A stretch of DNA of 64,000 nucleotides, taken from NCBI RefSeq assembly GCF_014692525.1, contig NZ_JACNYL010000003.1, positions 496,001 to 560,000 of the forward strand, in the 5' to 3' direction. The notes under the pieces are model-generated. The model did not search any database. It saw nothing but the letters and a program-made list of their open reading frames with translations, and was not told the origin of the DNA. Below are positions 36,190 to 44,639 of this stretch, in pieces (within the stretch, counting starts at the first letter, position 1; each line of letters begins with the position of its first letter). The position numbers and the translations under genes are program-made. The DNA comes from Sphingobacterium chuzhouense. GTDB lineage: Bacteria > Bacteroidota > Bacteroidia > Sphingobacteriales > Sphingobacteriaceae.

Positions 36190-36966
36190 TCAAACGGACT
36201 TCTGGAGATATTGTGCACTCTCTCTATCAATAAATAAGTGCGCATTTTGATGCGTCCGCAATATAGTGGAAGGATACCGAGAGTCTACTCCTTCATAAAG
36301 CGTCTGATAGACTGCTCTAGCTTTATTCTTACCGGGTACCATACAATACAAAAATTTCCCCTGCAATAATGCCGGAACGGTCAATGTAATGGCGTGGGTC
36401 GGCACGTCATCAAAGGAGTTAAAGCACCCATCATTTACTTGTTGCTGGCGACTTTTATCATCCAAGTCAACGATTTTCACCCAATAAGGGTCATCAAAAT
36501 TCGCAACATGAGGATCGTTAAACGCAATATGTGTATTTTCTCCGATTCCCATACATACAATATCTACGGCATATGTTCTTAAGAGTTGCTCGTATCGCTC
36601 ACATTCTTTTTCGATATTGCTTGAATCCCCTTGTATATAATGCACATGATGAATCGGTACTTTATCAAACAAGTTTTCCTTTAGGAAATATCCGAAACTC
36701 TGCGGATGGGCTAAATTTAAACCGATATATTCGTCCATATGGAACGCAACGACTTTCTTCCAGTCTATATTTGTGGCTTTCGCTAACGTTTCCAAAAACT
36801 CGTTTTGCGAGGGTGCAGAAGCAAATATGATATATACATAGTCCTTGTCCTGTTGCAATTCCTGAATTTTTTTGCTGACCATTTCCGCAGCATCTTTTCC
36901 AAGCTGTGTACGGTCATCATATGTTCTGACCAACAATTGCTCTATTTTATTTTCTTCGACTTCCAT
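36190..36966 (-). CDS. NagB-like glucosamine-6-phosphate deaminase family protein with altered active site
   Basis: A 258-residue member of the NagB/6-phosphogluconolactonase fold. The HMDEYIGL segment with Asp78 is kept. The signature that reads GxGxDGHIAFNEP in true NagB is here GIGENTHIAFNDP: the catalytic Asp is Asn144, the following Gly is Thr145, His146 is kept and the Glu is Asp151. Ring-opening and deamination therefore cannot be assumed, and it may act on a different amino or keto sugar. It follows the LacI-type regulator gene on the same strand but is separated from it by a terminator, so it has its own promoter. Confidence 0.8.
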   Translation of the reverse strand: MEVEENKIEQLLVRTYDDRTQLGKDAAEMVSKKIQELQQDKDYVYIIFASAPSQNEFLETLAKATNIDWKKVVAFHMDEYIGLNLAHPQSFGYFLKENLFDKVPIHHVHYIQGDSSNIEKECERYEQLLRTYAVDIVCMGIGENTHIAFNDPHVANFDDPYWVKIVDLDDKSRQQQVNDGCFNSFDDVPTHAITLTVPALLQGKFLYCMVPGKNKARAVYQTLYEGVDSRYPSTILRTHQNAHLFIDRESAQYLQKSV

Positions 36967-37015
36967 TATTTATTTTTTTATTGTTCTGATTAAAAAACAG
37001 CCTTAAAGTATCATT

Positions 37016-37027
37016 GTGTAGGTACAC
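37016..37027. promoter_or_regulatory. Palindrome upstream of the NagB-like gene
   Basis: GTGTAGGTACAC (GTGTA-GG-TACAC) lies about 50 bp before the NagB-like start. The surrounding ATTGTGTAnGTnAC also occurs beside the candidate operator at 38239, so it may be a regulator site. Confidence 0.3.
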
Positions 37028-37036
37028 GTTATTTAT

Positions 37037-37063
37037 TAAAAAAAAGGTATATATGATATACCT
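37037..37063 (-). terminator. Terminator of the first LacI-type regulator gene
   Basis: On the minus strand AGGTATAT / ATATACCT form an 8-bp stem with a 3-base loop, followed by eight Ts. The stem overlaps the TAG stop codon of the regulator. Confidence 0.75.
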
Positions 37064-38126
37064 AATTACGATAGAATCTCTGGTTCTCACGATGGATAAT
37101 ATCAATAGGCATAAAATATTCCTTCTCTTGTTTGTCTTCAAACATAAGATAACGATATAATGCCTTTACTCCTCGATAAGCCTGTTCCTGTGGTTTTTCA
37201 CAGATTAAAAAATCAATCACGCCTTTATTAAGAAAATCAATATTTCGATCTAGGAAATCATACCCTACTAAAAGTATATCTTGCCTTTTCTTTTCGAGAA
37301 GATATTGTGCCACCAAAGAAACACGCGAGTTTGTTACAAAAATGAGTTTAATATCCGGATAATTTTTCAAAATAGCCGCCATCGTTTTCTTCACCGATGG
37401 ATAATCTGTTTCGTAAAGATTCTGCTTCAGTATCCTATTAGGATTTCTCGTTGTGAAATATTCGCTAAATCCTTCTTCTTTTCTTAAGATATGATAATCT
37501 GAGTCAATATCCTTGGCGATATTCATAAGTAATATTCGTTCGGGCTCGCTAACAAGGTAGTCTACCAAATGAGCTGCCGTATAGCCACTATTAAAAAGGT
37601 CAGGCCCAAAATAGCTGAGGTTCTTACGGTTTGGAATATTGGAGTTAATGAACACGAAAGGAATTTTTCTTTTTTGACAAACATCCGTAAATGAAATTGC
37701 TTCCTCTATAAACGCTGGTGCTAACAGCACACCATCAACGGATTCTGCTTGAAGAATCACTTCCGTTTGCTTCACGAAAGAGTCCTTATCGTTCATATCA
37801 TAAAACAGTTTTTCGATTTTGACATTGTAAAGCATAATCTCATTTTCTGCCTGTATAATACCTTGTAAGGGTACCGACCAGTAATCTGTTTCTTCTGAAA
37901 CCTCCGGTATCAGTGTGTAAAGGTGCATTGTTTTAGATGAAGCTAAACGCCTAGCTAAAATATTAGGCTTATAGTCCAGTTCTTTGATAATGTCGTTGAT
38001 CTTTTGTTTGGTCTTTTCCGAAACACCCGTACGATTATGCAATACCCTATCCACCGTCGCGATAGAGACATTCGCCCGGCGTGCAATTTCTTTTACGCCG
38101 ACCAGTTCCTTTTCATTTTTCTTCAT
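37062..38126 (-). CDS. LacI family transcriptional regulator (first of two paralogues)
   Basis: A 354-residue repressor-type regulator. The N-terminal HTH and hinge read VKEIARRANVSIATVDRVLHNRTGVSEKTKQKI and LDYKPNILARRLAS. Residues 65-354 form a periplasmic-binding-protein-like sensor domain, so the inducer is probably a sugar or sugar-acid derivative. It is paralogous to the regulator at 51519-52589, with matching C-termini (FLICEKPQEQAYRG against FLICQRPDKQGYFA, then MPIDII). The two flank the SusCD/dehydrogenase operon. A candidate operator lies 113 bp upstream, which suggests autoregulation. Confidence 0.9.
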   Translation of the reverse strand: MKKNEKELVGVKEIARRANVSIATVDRVLHNRTGVSEKTKQKINDIIKELDYKPNILARRLASSKTMHLYTLIPEVSEETDYWSVPLQGIIQAENEIMLYNVKIEKLFYDMNDKDSFVKQTEVILQAESVDGVLLAPAFIEEAISFTDVCQKRKIPFVFINSNIPNRKNLSYFGPDLFNSGYTAAHLVDYLVSEPERILLMNIAKDIDSDYHILRKEEGFSEYFTTRNPNRILKQNLYETDYPSVKKTMAAILKNYPDIKLIFVTNSRVSLVAQYLLEKKRQDILLVGYDFLDRNIDFLNKGVIDFLICEKPQEQAYRGVKALYRYLMFEDKQEKEYFMPIDIIHRENQRFYRN

Positions 38127-38238
38127 ATAAAAACGTTACATCCCCCCTTACAGAATACAAAAATAACGAATATGTAGCACTCTCAAATCATCTTACAACG
38201 CTTTACTTTATTAATAATTTGGGAAGCGTTAATTGTGT

Positions 38239-38249
38239 ACGTTACCGAA
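38239..38249 (-). promoter_or_regulatory. Candidate LacI-type operator upstream of the first regulator gene
   Basis: The minus strand reads TTCGGTAACGT, the same 11-mer as at 40060 and 51343. It lies in the 196-bp gap between the GMC oxidoreductase and regulator genes. A weaker related word, TGTAACGTTT, lies at 38131-38140, right before the regulator start. Confidence 0.5.
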
Positions 38250-38322
38250 GATAAGCCAAACTTTCTTTAATCCAAAATATTTTTTTAAATAAGCTATAAT
38301 ATTTGGTTCGTTCTATTTTGTG

Positions 38323-40029
38323 TCATAGCTTCTTCTCTTGTATTAGATCCATAGCGTGGTTTGCCGCCCGGGCTGTAAGTGCCATAAACGTAAGTGACGG
38401 ATTTTGGTTTCCTATACTGGTCATACACGCACCATCGGTTACAAAAACATTCTCACAAAGATGTAGTTGATTATATCTATTCAACAGTGATGTATTTGGG
38501 TCATTTCCCATTCGAACACCACCTACTTCATGCACTTCTAATCCCGGTTGCCTCCCGAATACTTCGTGTTGATCTAATGTACGGATATTTTCTGCACCTG
38601 CCTGGGCCAACATTTCCGTTCCTTCCTTAAAGAAATCTTCCATCATCATCATATCATTAGTACTATAATCCACAGAAGTAATTAATTGGGGTAAGCCATA
38701 TTTATCGACCTTGTCTGGACTCAACCGTACATGATTATCAAACGATGGGAGTACTTCACCTTGCATCATCATCGAGATTTTCCAATCGCCCGGTTCGAGC
38801 AAATTATCCTTAAAATCAGCTCCTAAACCTTCTGTTATGCTTCCTCTAACCCACGAATCACGATAAGCAGCAAAAGCGATAAGATAAGACCCCTTAAAAG
38901 TCTGCTCTACCCGATGAATGTTTTTGAACGCAGGAATAAAAACCTGGGTAGGACGCCTACCGTAATAATACGAGTTTTCATACCCAGGAAAGTCGGCCGT
39001 AATACGACCCCGATAATTATGAAATGTAATATATCTTCCCATCAGCCCGTTATCATTCCCTAATCCATTCGGAAACCGATCCGATTTCGAGTTCAATAGT
39101 ATTAAATTAGAGTTAAGGGTCGACGCATTTAGAAAAACTACACGTGATTTAAAGATTTTTTTAACTTTTGTTTTGGTGTCAATAGTCTGTACACCGATTG
39201 CTTTCTTCGTTTTGTCGTCATACAAAACCGATTCTACAATAGTATCCGTTATAATCGTTAAGTTTCCCGTTTTCTCCGCATAAGGTATGGTAGAAGAATT
39301 CGAGCTAAAATATGCTCCAAAAGGACAACCCCGCTCACATAACGAACGAGCCATACATCTGCTTCGCCCCTGTGCAATTTGCTCTTCTTTTATTCCCGCG
39401 AGGTTTGCACAGCGTCCAATAATCGCTTTCCTGTCCGAATAACGCTGCGCAATACTATTTGCAATGGCTTGTTCCACTTGATTCATTTCAAAAGCACCGA
39501 CCACTTCATTATCTGGCATATTGGGGATACCATCTTTTGTCCCTGCAATACCGACAAATCGTTCTACATGCGCATACCAAGGTGCCATATCCTGATAACG
39601 TATCGGCCAATCAACCGCATACCTGTACTTCCGAGGTGCTTCAAATTCAAAATCACTCCACCGCTGTGTTTGCCGAGCCCATAGCAGCGACTTACCGCCC
39701 ACCTGGTAGCCCCTAACCCAATCAAAGGGTTTTTCTTGAATGTATTCCTGTTCCTCGTCGTTGATGTAAAAATGCCGGGTAGCTTCTGAATAAGCGTAGT
39801 GTCTGCTAATCCATTTGTTCCGCGTTAGATCATCCCGCGTTCTCTGGCCCCGATGTTCAAACTCCCATGTATCCGTATATGCCGTAGGATAATCCTGAAT
39901 ATGCTTGACCATCCGGCCCCGTTCGATCAACAGTGTTTTAAATCCTCTTTCGGTAAATTCTTTGACCGCCCAACCGCCACTGATTCCGGATCCCACCACA
40001 ATGATATCAAAATCTCTCTCTCTATCCAT
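38323..40029 (-). CDS. GMC family FAD-dependent oxidoreductase
   Basis: A 568-residue flavoprotein of the glucose-methanol-choline family, in the bacterial subgroup that oxidises sugars or sugar acids. The FAD dinucleotide motif DIIVVGSGISGGWAVKEF begins the protein. The active-site region has VHEVGGVRMG, and the C-terminus has TDGACMTSIGNQNPSLTFMALTARAA. Four Cys near the middle (RCMARSLCERGCPFG) recall gluconate 2-dehydrogenase-type large subunits. No signal peptide is visible and no small subunit gene is adjacent. I chose the ATG at 40029. A longer frame from 40092 would place the candidate operator and promoter inside the coding region and adds residues before the FAD motif with no family counterpart. 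Confidence 0.9.
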   Translation of the reverse strand: MDRERDFDIIVVGSGISGGWAVKEFTERGFKTLLIERGRMVKHIQDYPTAYTDTWEFEHRGQRTRDDLTRNKWISRHYAYSEATRHFYINDEEQEYIQEKPFDWVRGYQVGGKSLLWARQTQRWSDFEFEAPRKYRYAVDWPIRYQDMAPWYAHVERFVGIAGTKDGIPNMPDNEVVGAFEMNQVEQAIANSIAQRYSDRKAIIGRCANLAGIKEEQIAQGRSRCMARSLCERGCPFGAYFSSNSSTIPYAEKTGNLTIITDTIVESVLYDDKTKKAIGVQTIDTKTKVKKIFKSRVVFLNASTLNSNLILLNSKSDRFPNGLGNDNGLMGRYITFHNYRGRITADFPGYENSYYYGRRPTQVFIPAFKNIHRVEQTFKGSYLIAFAAYRDSWVRGSITEGLGADFKDNLLEPGDWKISMMMQGEVLPSFDNHVRLSPDKVDKYGLPQLITSVDYSTNDMMMMEDFFKEGTEMLAQAGAENIRTLDQHEVFGRQPGLEVHEVGGVRMGNDPNTSLLNRYNQLHLCENVFVTDGACMTSIGNQNPSLTFMALTARAANHAMDLIQEKKL

Positions 40030-40059
40030 ACTATAACTTATAAGGTAAATATAGTATTT

Positions 40060-40074
40060 TTCGGTAACGTAACC
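40060..40074 (+). promoter_or_regulatory. Candidate LacI-type operator upstream of the GMC oxidoreductase gene
   Basis: TTCGGTAACGTAACC contains the shared 11-mer and lies 31 bp before the chosen ATG at 40029. On the minus strand it is followed at once by TATATTTA, a near -7 box, so a bound repressor would cover the promoter. Confidence 0.5.
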
Positions 40075-40130
40075 ATTATGTAACAAAAACAATGCATATC
40101 ATGTTGTTTTGACCTTTCGTAAACCATTCC

Positions 40131-41327
40131 TTATGGAGCTTTCTCAAAAAGTTTCAAGGTAGTGTACACCATTCCCCCTATCGCATAGTCAAACGCATCT
40201 TCATCAATCTGAAATGTTGGTGTATGTAATGCAGAACCGATTTCTTTATCAGGATTCGCTATTCCAACCAGATAAAAAAGTGAGGGATATTGATGTGAAT
40301 AGTAGGCAAAATCTTCCGCTGCCATCCAAATACCTGTGGATTCAACGTTATCAGGTGCAACAAACTCTTTTAAATAAGTGGAAACGGTACCCGCCAGCTC
40401 GGGGTCGTTAATTAATACCGGGTAACCTCTTCGTATCTCTAATTCTACAGTAGCCCCGTATATACCTGGTAGCTCTTTGACATGTTTTGCAATTAGTTCA
40501 AGCGCTTGGGAACGCCAATGTTCGTCCATCGTCCGAAAAGTCCCTTCAACATATACTTCACCCGGAATCACATTGGTTGCCCCGCTTGCAATCACTTTGC
40601 CAAAGGAAAGTACAGATGGAATAGAAGGGTTGGCGAATCTGGATACAATTTGCTGTAGCGACAATATCAATTGTGCCGTAATTACTACGGGGTCAATATT
40701 TAAGTGAGGTTGGGCTCCGTGCCCTCCCTTACCTTTAATCGTAAAATAAATTTCATCACTTGAGGCCATGAAATTGCCTGATCTGAGTCCAATTTTCCCA
40801 ACTTTCAAATCAGGCGAAACATGAAGACCGATCACACCTTTTATACTTTGATGTGGGATAGGCAGCTTTTGAGAAGCCAAAACCGAAACCGCACCACCGG
40901 GTATTTTTTCCTCCGCCGGCTGAAATATCCCAATAACTGTTCCTGTGAAGTCATGTTCCAGCACTTTCAATATTTTGAGTACCGCCAACAGGTTTGCAGT
41001 ATGAAAATCATGACCACAAGCATGCATGACGCCTATATGCTGAGATGTATAATCTGTTACATTTTCTTCCGTAATGGGTAATGCATCTATATCCGCCCGT
41101 AAGATTACAGTCTGCTCACTATTCGCTTTTTTTCCTACTACCTTCGCGATAACACCTGTTTCAGCTACCTCTTCGAAAGAAATATCATAGGTCTGCAGTA
41201 ATTCTTTTATATATCGACAGGTATTGTATTCCTGAAATGATAACTCAGGAAACTTATGAAAATATTGTCTATTAAAACTGGCTTCGTCCTTAACCTCCGA
41301 GACCAGTTGTTTTATTTTTTCAATCAT
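40131..41327 (-). CDS. M20 family amidohydrolase/metallopeptidase
   Basis: A 398-residue M20D-type amidohydrolase related to N-acyl amino acid amidohydrolases and indole-acetyl-amino-acid hydrolases. The dinuclear metal site is visible in LRADIDALPITE, MHACGHDFHTANLL and the Glu pair of PAEEKIPGG. A dimerisation domain sits in the middle (about 185-300). No signal peptide, so cytoplasmic. It is the last gene of the long SusC-led run, 14 bp after the DapA-like gene. Hydrolysis of an amide-linked acyl or amino-acid substituent of the imported compound is inferred. Confidence 0.88.
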   Translation of the reverse strand: MIEKIKQLVSEVKDEASFNRQYFHKFPELSFQEYNTCRYIKELLQTYDISFEEVAETGVIAKVVGKKANSEQTVILRADIDALPITEENVTDYTSQHIGVMHACGHDFHTANLLAVLKILKVLEHDFTGTVIGIFQPAEEKIPGGAVSVLASQKLPIPHQSIKGVIGLHVSPDLKVGKIGLRSGNFMASSDEIYFTIKGKGGHGAQPHLNIDPVVITAQLILSLQQIVSRFANPSIPSVLSFGKVIASGATNVIPGEVYVEGTFRTMDEHWRSQALELIAKHVKELPGIYGATVELEIRRGYPVLINDPELAGTVSTYLKEFVAPDNVESTGIWMAAEDFAYYSHQYPSLFYLVGIANPDKEIGSALHTPTFQIDEDAFDYAIGGMVYTTLKLFEKAP

Positions 41328-41341
41328 GCAAACAACCAGTT

Positions 41342-42412
41342 TTATATTTTCATCAAATTCTGATTCAAAAACTCCGCCACAAATTGATCATCATTTAACT
41401 CCGGATAGGCTGCATATATTCTTGATATTTCTTCATATTGTCCCGGTGACAATACCTCATCTGGGTTAAGGCACCAGATACCTTTCATCAATCTCTGACG
41501 TCTCAGCACCTCGTGTATCCCTGGTATACATCCGTGAAAATTGTTCGCTGTATCGAATAATGCTGCATTCGCATCAGTCGTTTGGTTCGACAATATCTGT
41601 AACTCCTTCCATTTAGTAAACGATGGATTATCCTTATAATCTTTGACTTTAGTCAATAATGCTACGGCTTTATGGGTCCATACCGCCCAATGTCCTAACA
41701 AACCTCCTCGGAACTCTATTTCTATATCTTTGCCATTTACATTAAATCGATAAATTGACAACAAGTCCTGCACAATATTATCATCATTACCTGTATATAA
41801 AGCAATTTGGTCCCGTCTGGAGGAATTGGCAATCGCGCGGACTACATCCAAGGTCTGGTAACGGTTAAAGGAAGCACATTTTATGGCTTCTACGTTATCT
41901 ATCTCCACAAATTTAGACCAGAAATCATACGAAAAAACCCGCCCGCCAACCGAAGGCTGTAAATAAAATCCAAACACGGGAATCACCTTGGCAACTTCCT
42001 CTGTACGTTCGAGTATTTGCTTTTCACTCAAACCCTGCAGCCCCCCCATGCTTAACAGCCCCATATCATATCCGTAATCCACTGCAATCCGCGCTTCCCG
42101 AACAGCTTGTTCGGAGAGACCACATATTCCCGCGATTTTTACAAATGGACGATCCAGTTTGCACTTATCAATAACATCAGCCGTCACCCCTAAAACTTTC
42201 TCAAAGAGATTATATTTAGGTAAGCGGATCTCGAACTGCGTCGAATGCACCGCCACAGCTATTCCTCCAACACCGCTTTGGATATAGTATTGCGTCAATA
42301 GTTTTTGGTTTTCCTCATCAAAATTACGAAACTCGTCCAGCGCTAGCGGGTGGGCAGGAATGACTGTACCTTCCATGAGCAAAGACTTTAATACACGATC
42401 TAATCTTTTCAT
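41342..42412 (-). CDS. Dihydrodipicolinate synthase/N-acetylneuraminate lyase (DapA) family protein
   Basis: A 356-residue class I aldolase/lyase-like TIM barrel. The Schiff-base lysine is Lys178 (EAIKCASF) and the catalytic tyrosine Tyr150 (FGFYLQPS). Their 28-residue spacing equals that of E. coli DapA (133/161). The GTTGE carboxylate motif is not recognisable (AVHSTQFEI in that region), so the substrate differs from pyruvate-binding DapA members or is bound differently. It is longer than DapA (about 290). Start at 42412: this overlaps the upstream stop by one base (TAATG). An upstream ATG at 42481 would overlap the previous gene by 70 bases. Confidence 0.85.
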   Translation of the reverse strand: MKRLDRVLKSLLMEGTVIPAHPLALDEFRNFDEENQKLLTQYYIQSGVGGIAVAVHSTQFEIRLPKYNLFEKVLGVTADVIDKCKLDRPFVKIAGICGLSEQAVREARIAVDYGYDMGLLSMGGLQGLSEKQILERTEEVAKVIPVFGFYLQPSVGGRVFSYDFWSKFVEIDNVEAIKCASFNRYQTLDVVRAIANSSRRDQIALYTGNDDNIVQDLLSIYRFNVNGKDIEIEFRGGLLGHWAVWTHKAVALLTKVKDYKDNPSFTKWKELQILSNQTTDANAALFDTANNFHGCIPGIHEVLRRQRLMKGIWCLNPDEVLSPGQYEEISRIYAAYPELNDDQFVAEFLNQNLMKI

Positions 42413-43434
42413 TAAAACTTCCCTCCCCTCTCCTGGAAATGTGTATCCTTCCCGAACTCCCCACCGTCTTGCAATATCCATTGTGCCGTAATGGCAATAA
42501 TATCCAATATACCTACTTTAGGGTAACCAAATATCCTATGGCATTCCGACGCATTATTTAATAATGCTGTCTGTTCAGGTTCGTGTACAAACAAGGGTTT
42601 CTTTCCCAGTATTTCCCCAAGCTTTTCGGCAACCCATTTTATAGACAATATCTCCGGTCCCGTTACATTCAGCACCTTCGCCGGGCTTTCGACATGCAAT
42701 AAGCTACGGATAGCTATTTCATTGGCATCACTTTGCCAGATTACATTAACATTATTTGTACGTATATCAATAGGTCGTTGGTGATAAACCTGTTTTGCAA
42801 TTTCTCTAATCACACCATATCGGAAATCCACAGCGTAATTTAATCTATACAACAATATCGGCGTACCGTTTTTCTTACTGAAATAAGTAAAAATCCGTTC
42901 ACGTCCTAATGTACTTTGGGCATATTCTCCTATCGGTTCCGGAAGGACTGATTCATCTACGCCACCCGATCGAACGTCGACAAAAGGTAACACGTTACCG
43001 GACGAAAATGCGACGATACGCGAATCCTTATACTTCTCCGCTATACGACCCGGCAAATAAGTGTTCATCGCCCAAGTAAAATCTTCCTTTCCTGTCGCAC
43101 CGAATTTAAAACCCGCCAAATAGATAACGTTTTTTGCATAAGGAAGCGATTGTAAGGTTTCTTCATCCAACAAGTCACAAACGATGGTTTCCACACCTAA
43201 ATTTTCCAGATATTGTCGGCTGCTATCATCTGAAAAGCGTGAAACACCATACACCTTTCGGGAAACACCAATTTGGTGCAAGCCGTCCAACAGCAATTTT
43301 GCCATGCTTGGCCCCATTTTCCCCCCAATACCCAGAAATATAAAATCACCATCAATCTGCGCAAGATCTTCGAGAAATACTGCGGACGGTTGGGTAAATT
43401 TGTGCTCTAATTCTACTAAAACCTGATTCTCCAT
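42412..43434 (-). CDS. NAD-dependent epimerase/dehydratase-like (extended SDR) protein lacking the catalytic lysine
   Basis: A 340-residue Rossmann protein of the extended short-chain dehydrogenase group. The cofactor loop is FLGIGGKMGPSMA (about 33-45), preceded by an unusual 30-residue leader. The active-site serine is in VAFSSGNV (about 144) and the tyrosine is Tyr171 (GEYAQSTLGRE). The usual YxxxK lysine is Thr175. It may therefore be an inactive or altered enzyme, or a nucleotide-sensing partner. It is translationally coupled to the DapA-like gene and starts two bases after the transporter stop. Confidence 0.8.
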   Translation of the reverse strand: MENQVLVELEHKFTQPSAVFLEDLAQIDGDFIFLGIGGKMGPSMAKLLLDGLHQIGVSRKVYGVSRFSDDSSRQYLENLGVETIVCDLLDEETLQSLPYAKNVIYLAGFKFGATGKEDFTWAMNTYLPGRIAEKYKDSRIVAFSSGNVLPFVDVRSGGVDESVLPEPIGEYAQSTLGRERIFTYFSKKNGTPILLYRLNYAVDFRYGVIREIAKQVYHQRPIDIRTNNVNVIWQSDANEIAIRSLLHVESPAKVLNVTGPEILSIKWVAEKLGEILGKKPLFVHEPEQTALLNNASECHRIFGYPKVGILDIIAITAQWILQDGGEFGKDTHFQERGGKF

Positions 43435-43436
43435 TT

Positions 43437-44639
43437 TTATTTTAAAAACATATCATAAACATTACTAACCATTAATATACAGATGACGATTAGGCCTAAT
43501 GCCCCCGCTATCTTATAAAAGAGATTGTTAGCTTTATCTCCCATAATTGATTTATTGTTTGCAATCAAATAAATAGACACGCCGATAAAAGGCACCAAAA
43601 ATATGGTCACACTTTGAGCCAATACGATAAGTTCCAGTGGTAACCTCCCAAAAGAGATCGCGACCACGCAGCCCAAAATCATAACGACAGAAATTAAGAT
43701 TTTCACTTTTTTGGAATTTAAACTGCTTCCAAATCCTAACGCATCCCCTAGTAACGCTCCACCTACCGTCGCATTACCGACCAATGAAGAGAAGGCCGCA
43801 CCAAACAACCCAACAAAAAACAGTGAACTAGCATGTTTCCCAAATAATGGTTCCAATGCTTTACCCATTTCAGCAGCACTACCCACATGTATGCCTTTCG
43901 GGAATAGTACTGCCGCTGCACAAATCATAACCGCGGCGCTCATAAACCCCAAAATCGCTACGCCCGTAAACGCCCCTCTTTCTGAATCCTTAATATTCAC
44001 CGCGTTTTGTGTTAGTTTCCTACGTTCCTGAATTAAATAGGTCTGATAAAACGCCCCCACAAGCGAAAAACAAGAGGCGGTAAATGCAATTAACAGTCCT
44101 AGAGAACCATCTGGGATAGTTGGTACAAATCCAGCAAATAATTTATTAAACTGGATATCGGCCAGAAATAATGTCGCAATAAAACATGCCAACATCACTA
44201 ATATCAGTGCTAGCATCAACTTCTCCATAACTTTATAGAAAGAAGGAAAAAACAACAAAGCAATAGCTATTGCAGTAAAGACAATGATCCAGACATACAT
44301 AGGTGTTCCGGTTGCTTCACCTATGGCAATACCTACACCAATACTATTGCCTGCTTGAAAAGACGTCGCCACCAAAAATATACCTACACCTATGGCGACA
44401 CCGATGCCCTTGCCAAAGCGTTCTTTTATCAAAGTCAATAAAGATTTGTCATGAACCACTCCTATGCGAGAACACATTGCTGTATATATCCCCATAAAAA
44501 ACAGCGCCACCAAGACAATCCATAACAGTGAATATTCGTAGTCTGCCCCCATTTTTGAGGTAATGGTCATCTTGCTGGGGCCAAACACAAGTGCGGCTGT
44601 GATAATTCCGGGACCTAAGATGTTTAATAGTCTCTTCAT
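43437..44639 (-). CDS. Nramp-fold transporter without the canonical metal-binding motifs
   Basis: A 400-residue inner-membrane protein with about eleven hydrophobic segments, clearly related to Nramp/SLC11. The TM1 region is GPGIITAALVFGPSKMTITSKMGADYEYSLLW, where metal transporters have a DPGN motif; here it is GPSK. In TM6 the canonical MPH is replaced (GAFYQTYLIQERR). The Asp, Asn and Met that bind Mn/Fe are thus absent. It starts directly after the PQQ dehydrogenase stop codon inside a sugar-type operon. Uptake of an organic anion or sugar derivative, rather than a metal, is my inference. Bacillus YcsG, an Nramp relative in an oxoprolinase cluster, is a possible precedent. Confidence 0.85.
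   Translation of the reverse strand: MKRLLNILGPGIITAALVFGPSKMTITSKMGADYEYSLLWIVLVALFFMGIYTAMCSRIGVVHDKSLLTLIKERFGKGIGVAIGVGIFLVATSFQAGNSIGVGIAIGEATGTPMYVWIIVFTAIAIALLFFPSFYKVMEKLMLALILVMLACFIATLFLADIQFNKLFAGFVPTIPDGSLGLLIAFTASCFSLVGAFYQTYLIQERRKLTQNAVNIKDSERGAFTGVAILGFMSAAVMICAAAVLFPKGIHVGSAAEMGKALEPLFGKHASSLFFVGLFGAAFSSLVGNATVGGALLGDALGFGSSLNSKKVKILISVVMILGCVVAISFGRLPLELIVLAQSVTIFLVPFIGVSIYLIANNKSIMGDKANNLFYKIAGALGLIVICILMVSNVYDMFLK

Noticed and set aside
40030..40092. Longer N-terminus for the GMC oxidoreductase (start at 40092)
   Set aside because: The extra 21 residues precede the FAD motif without family precedent and would contain the operator-like TTCGGTAACGTAACC and a near -7 box.
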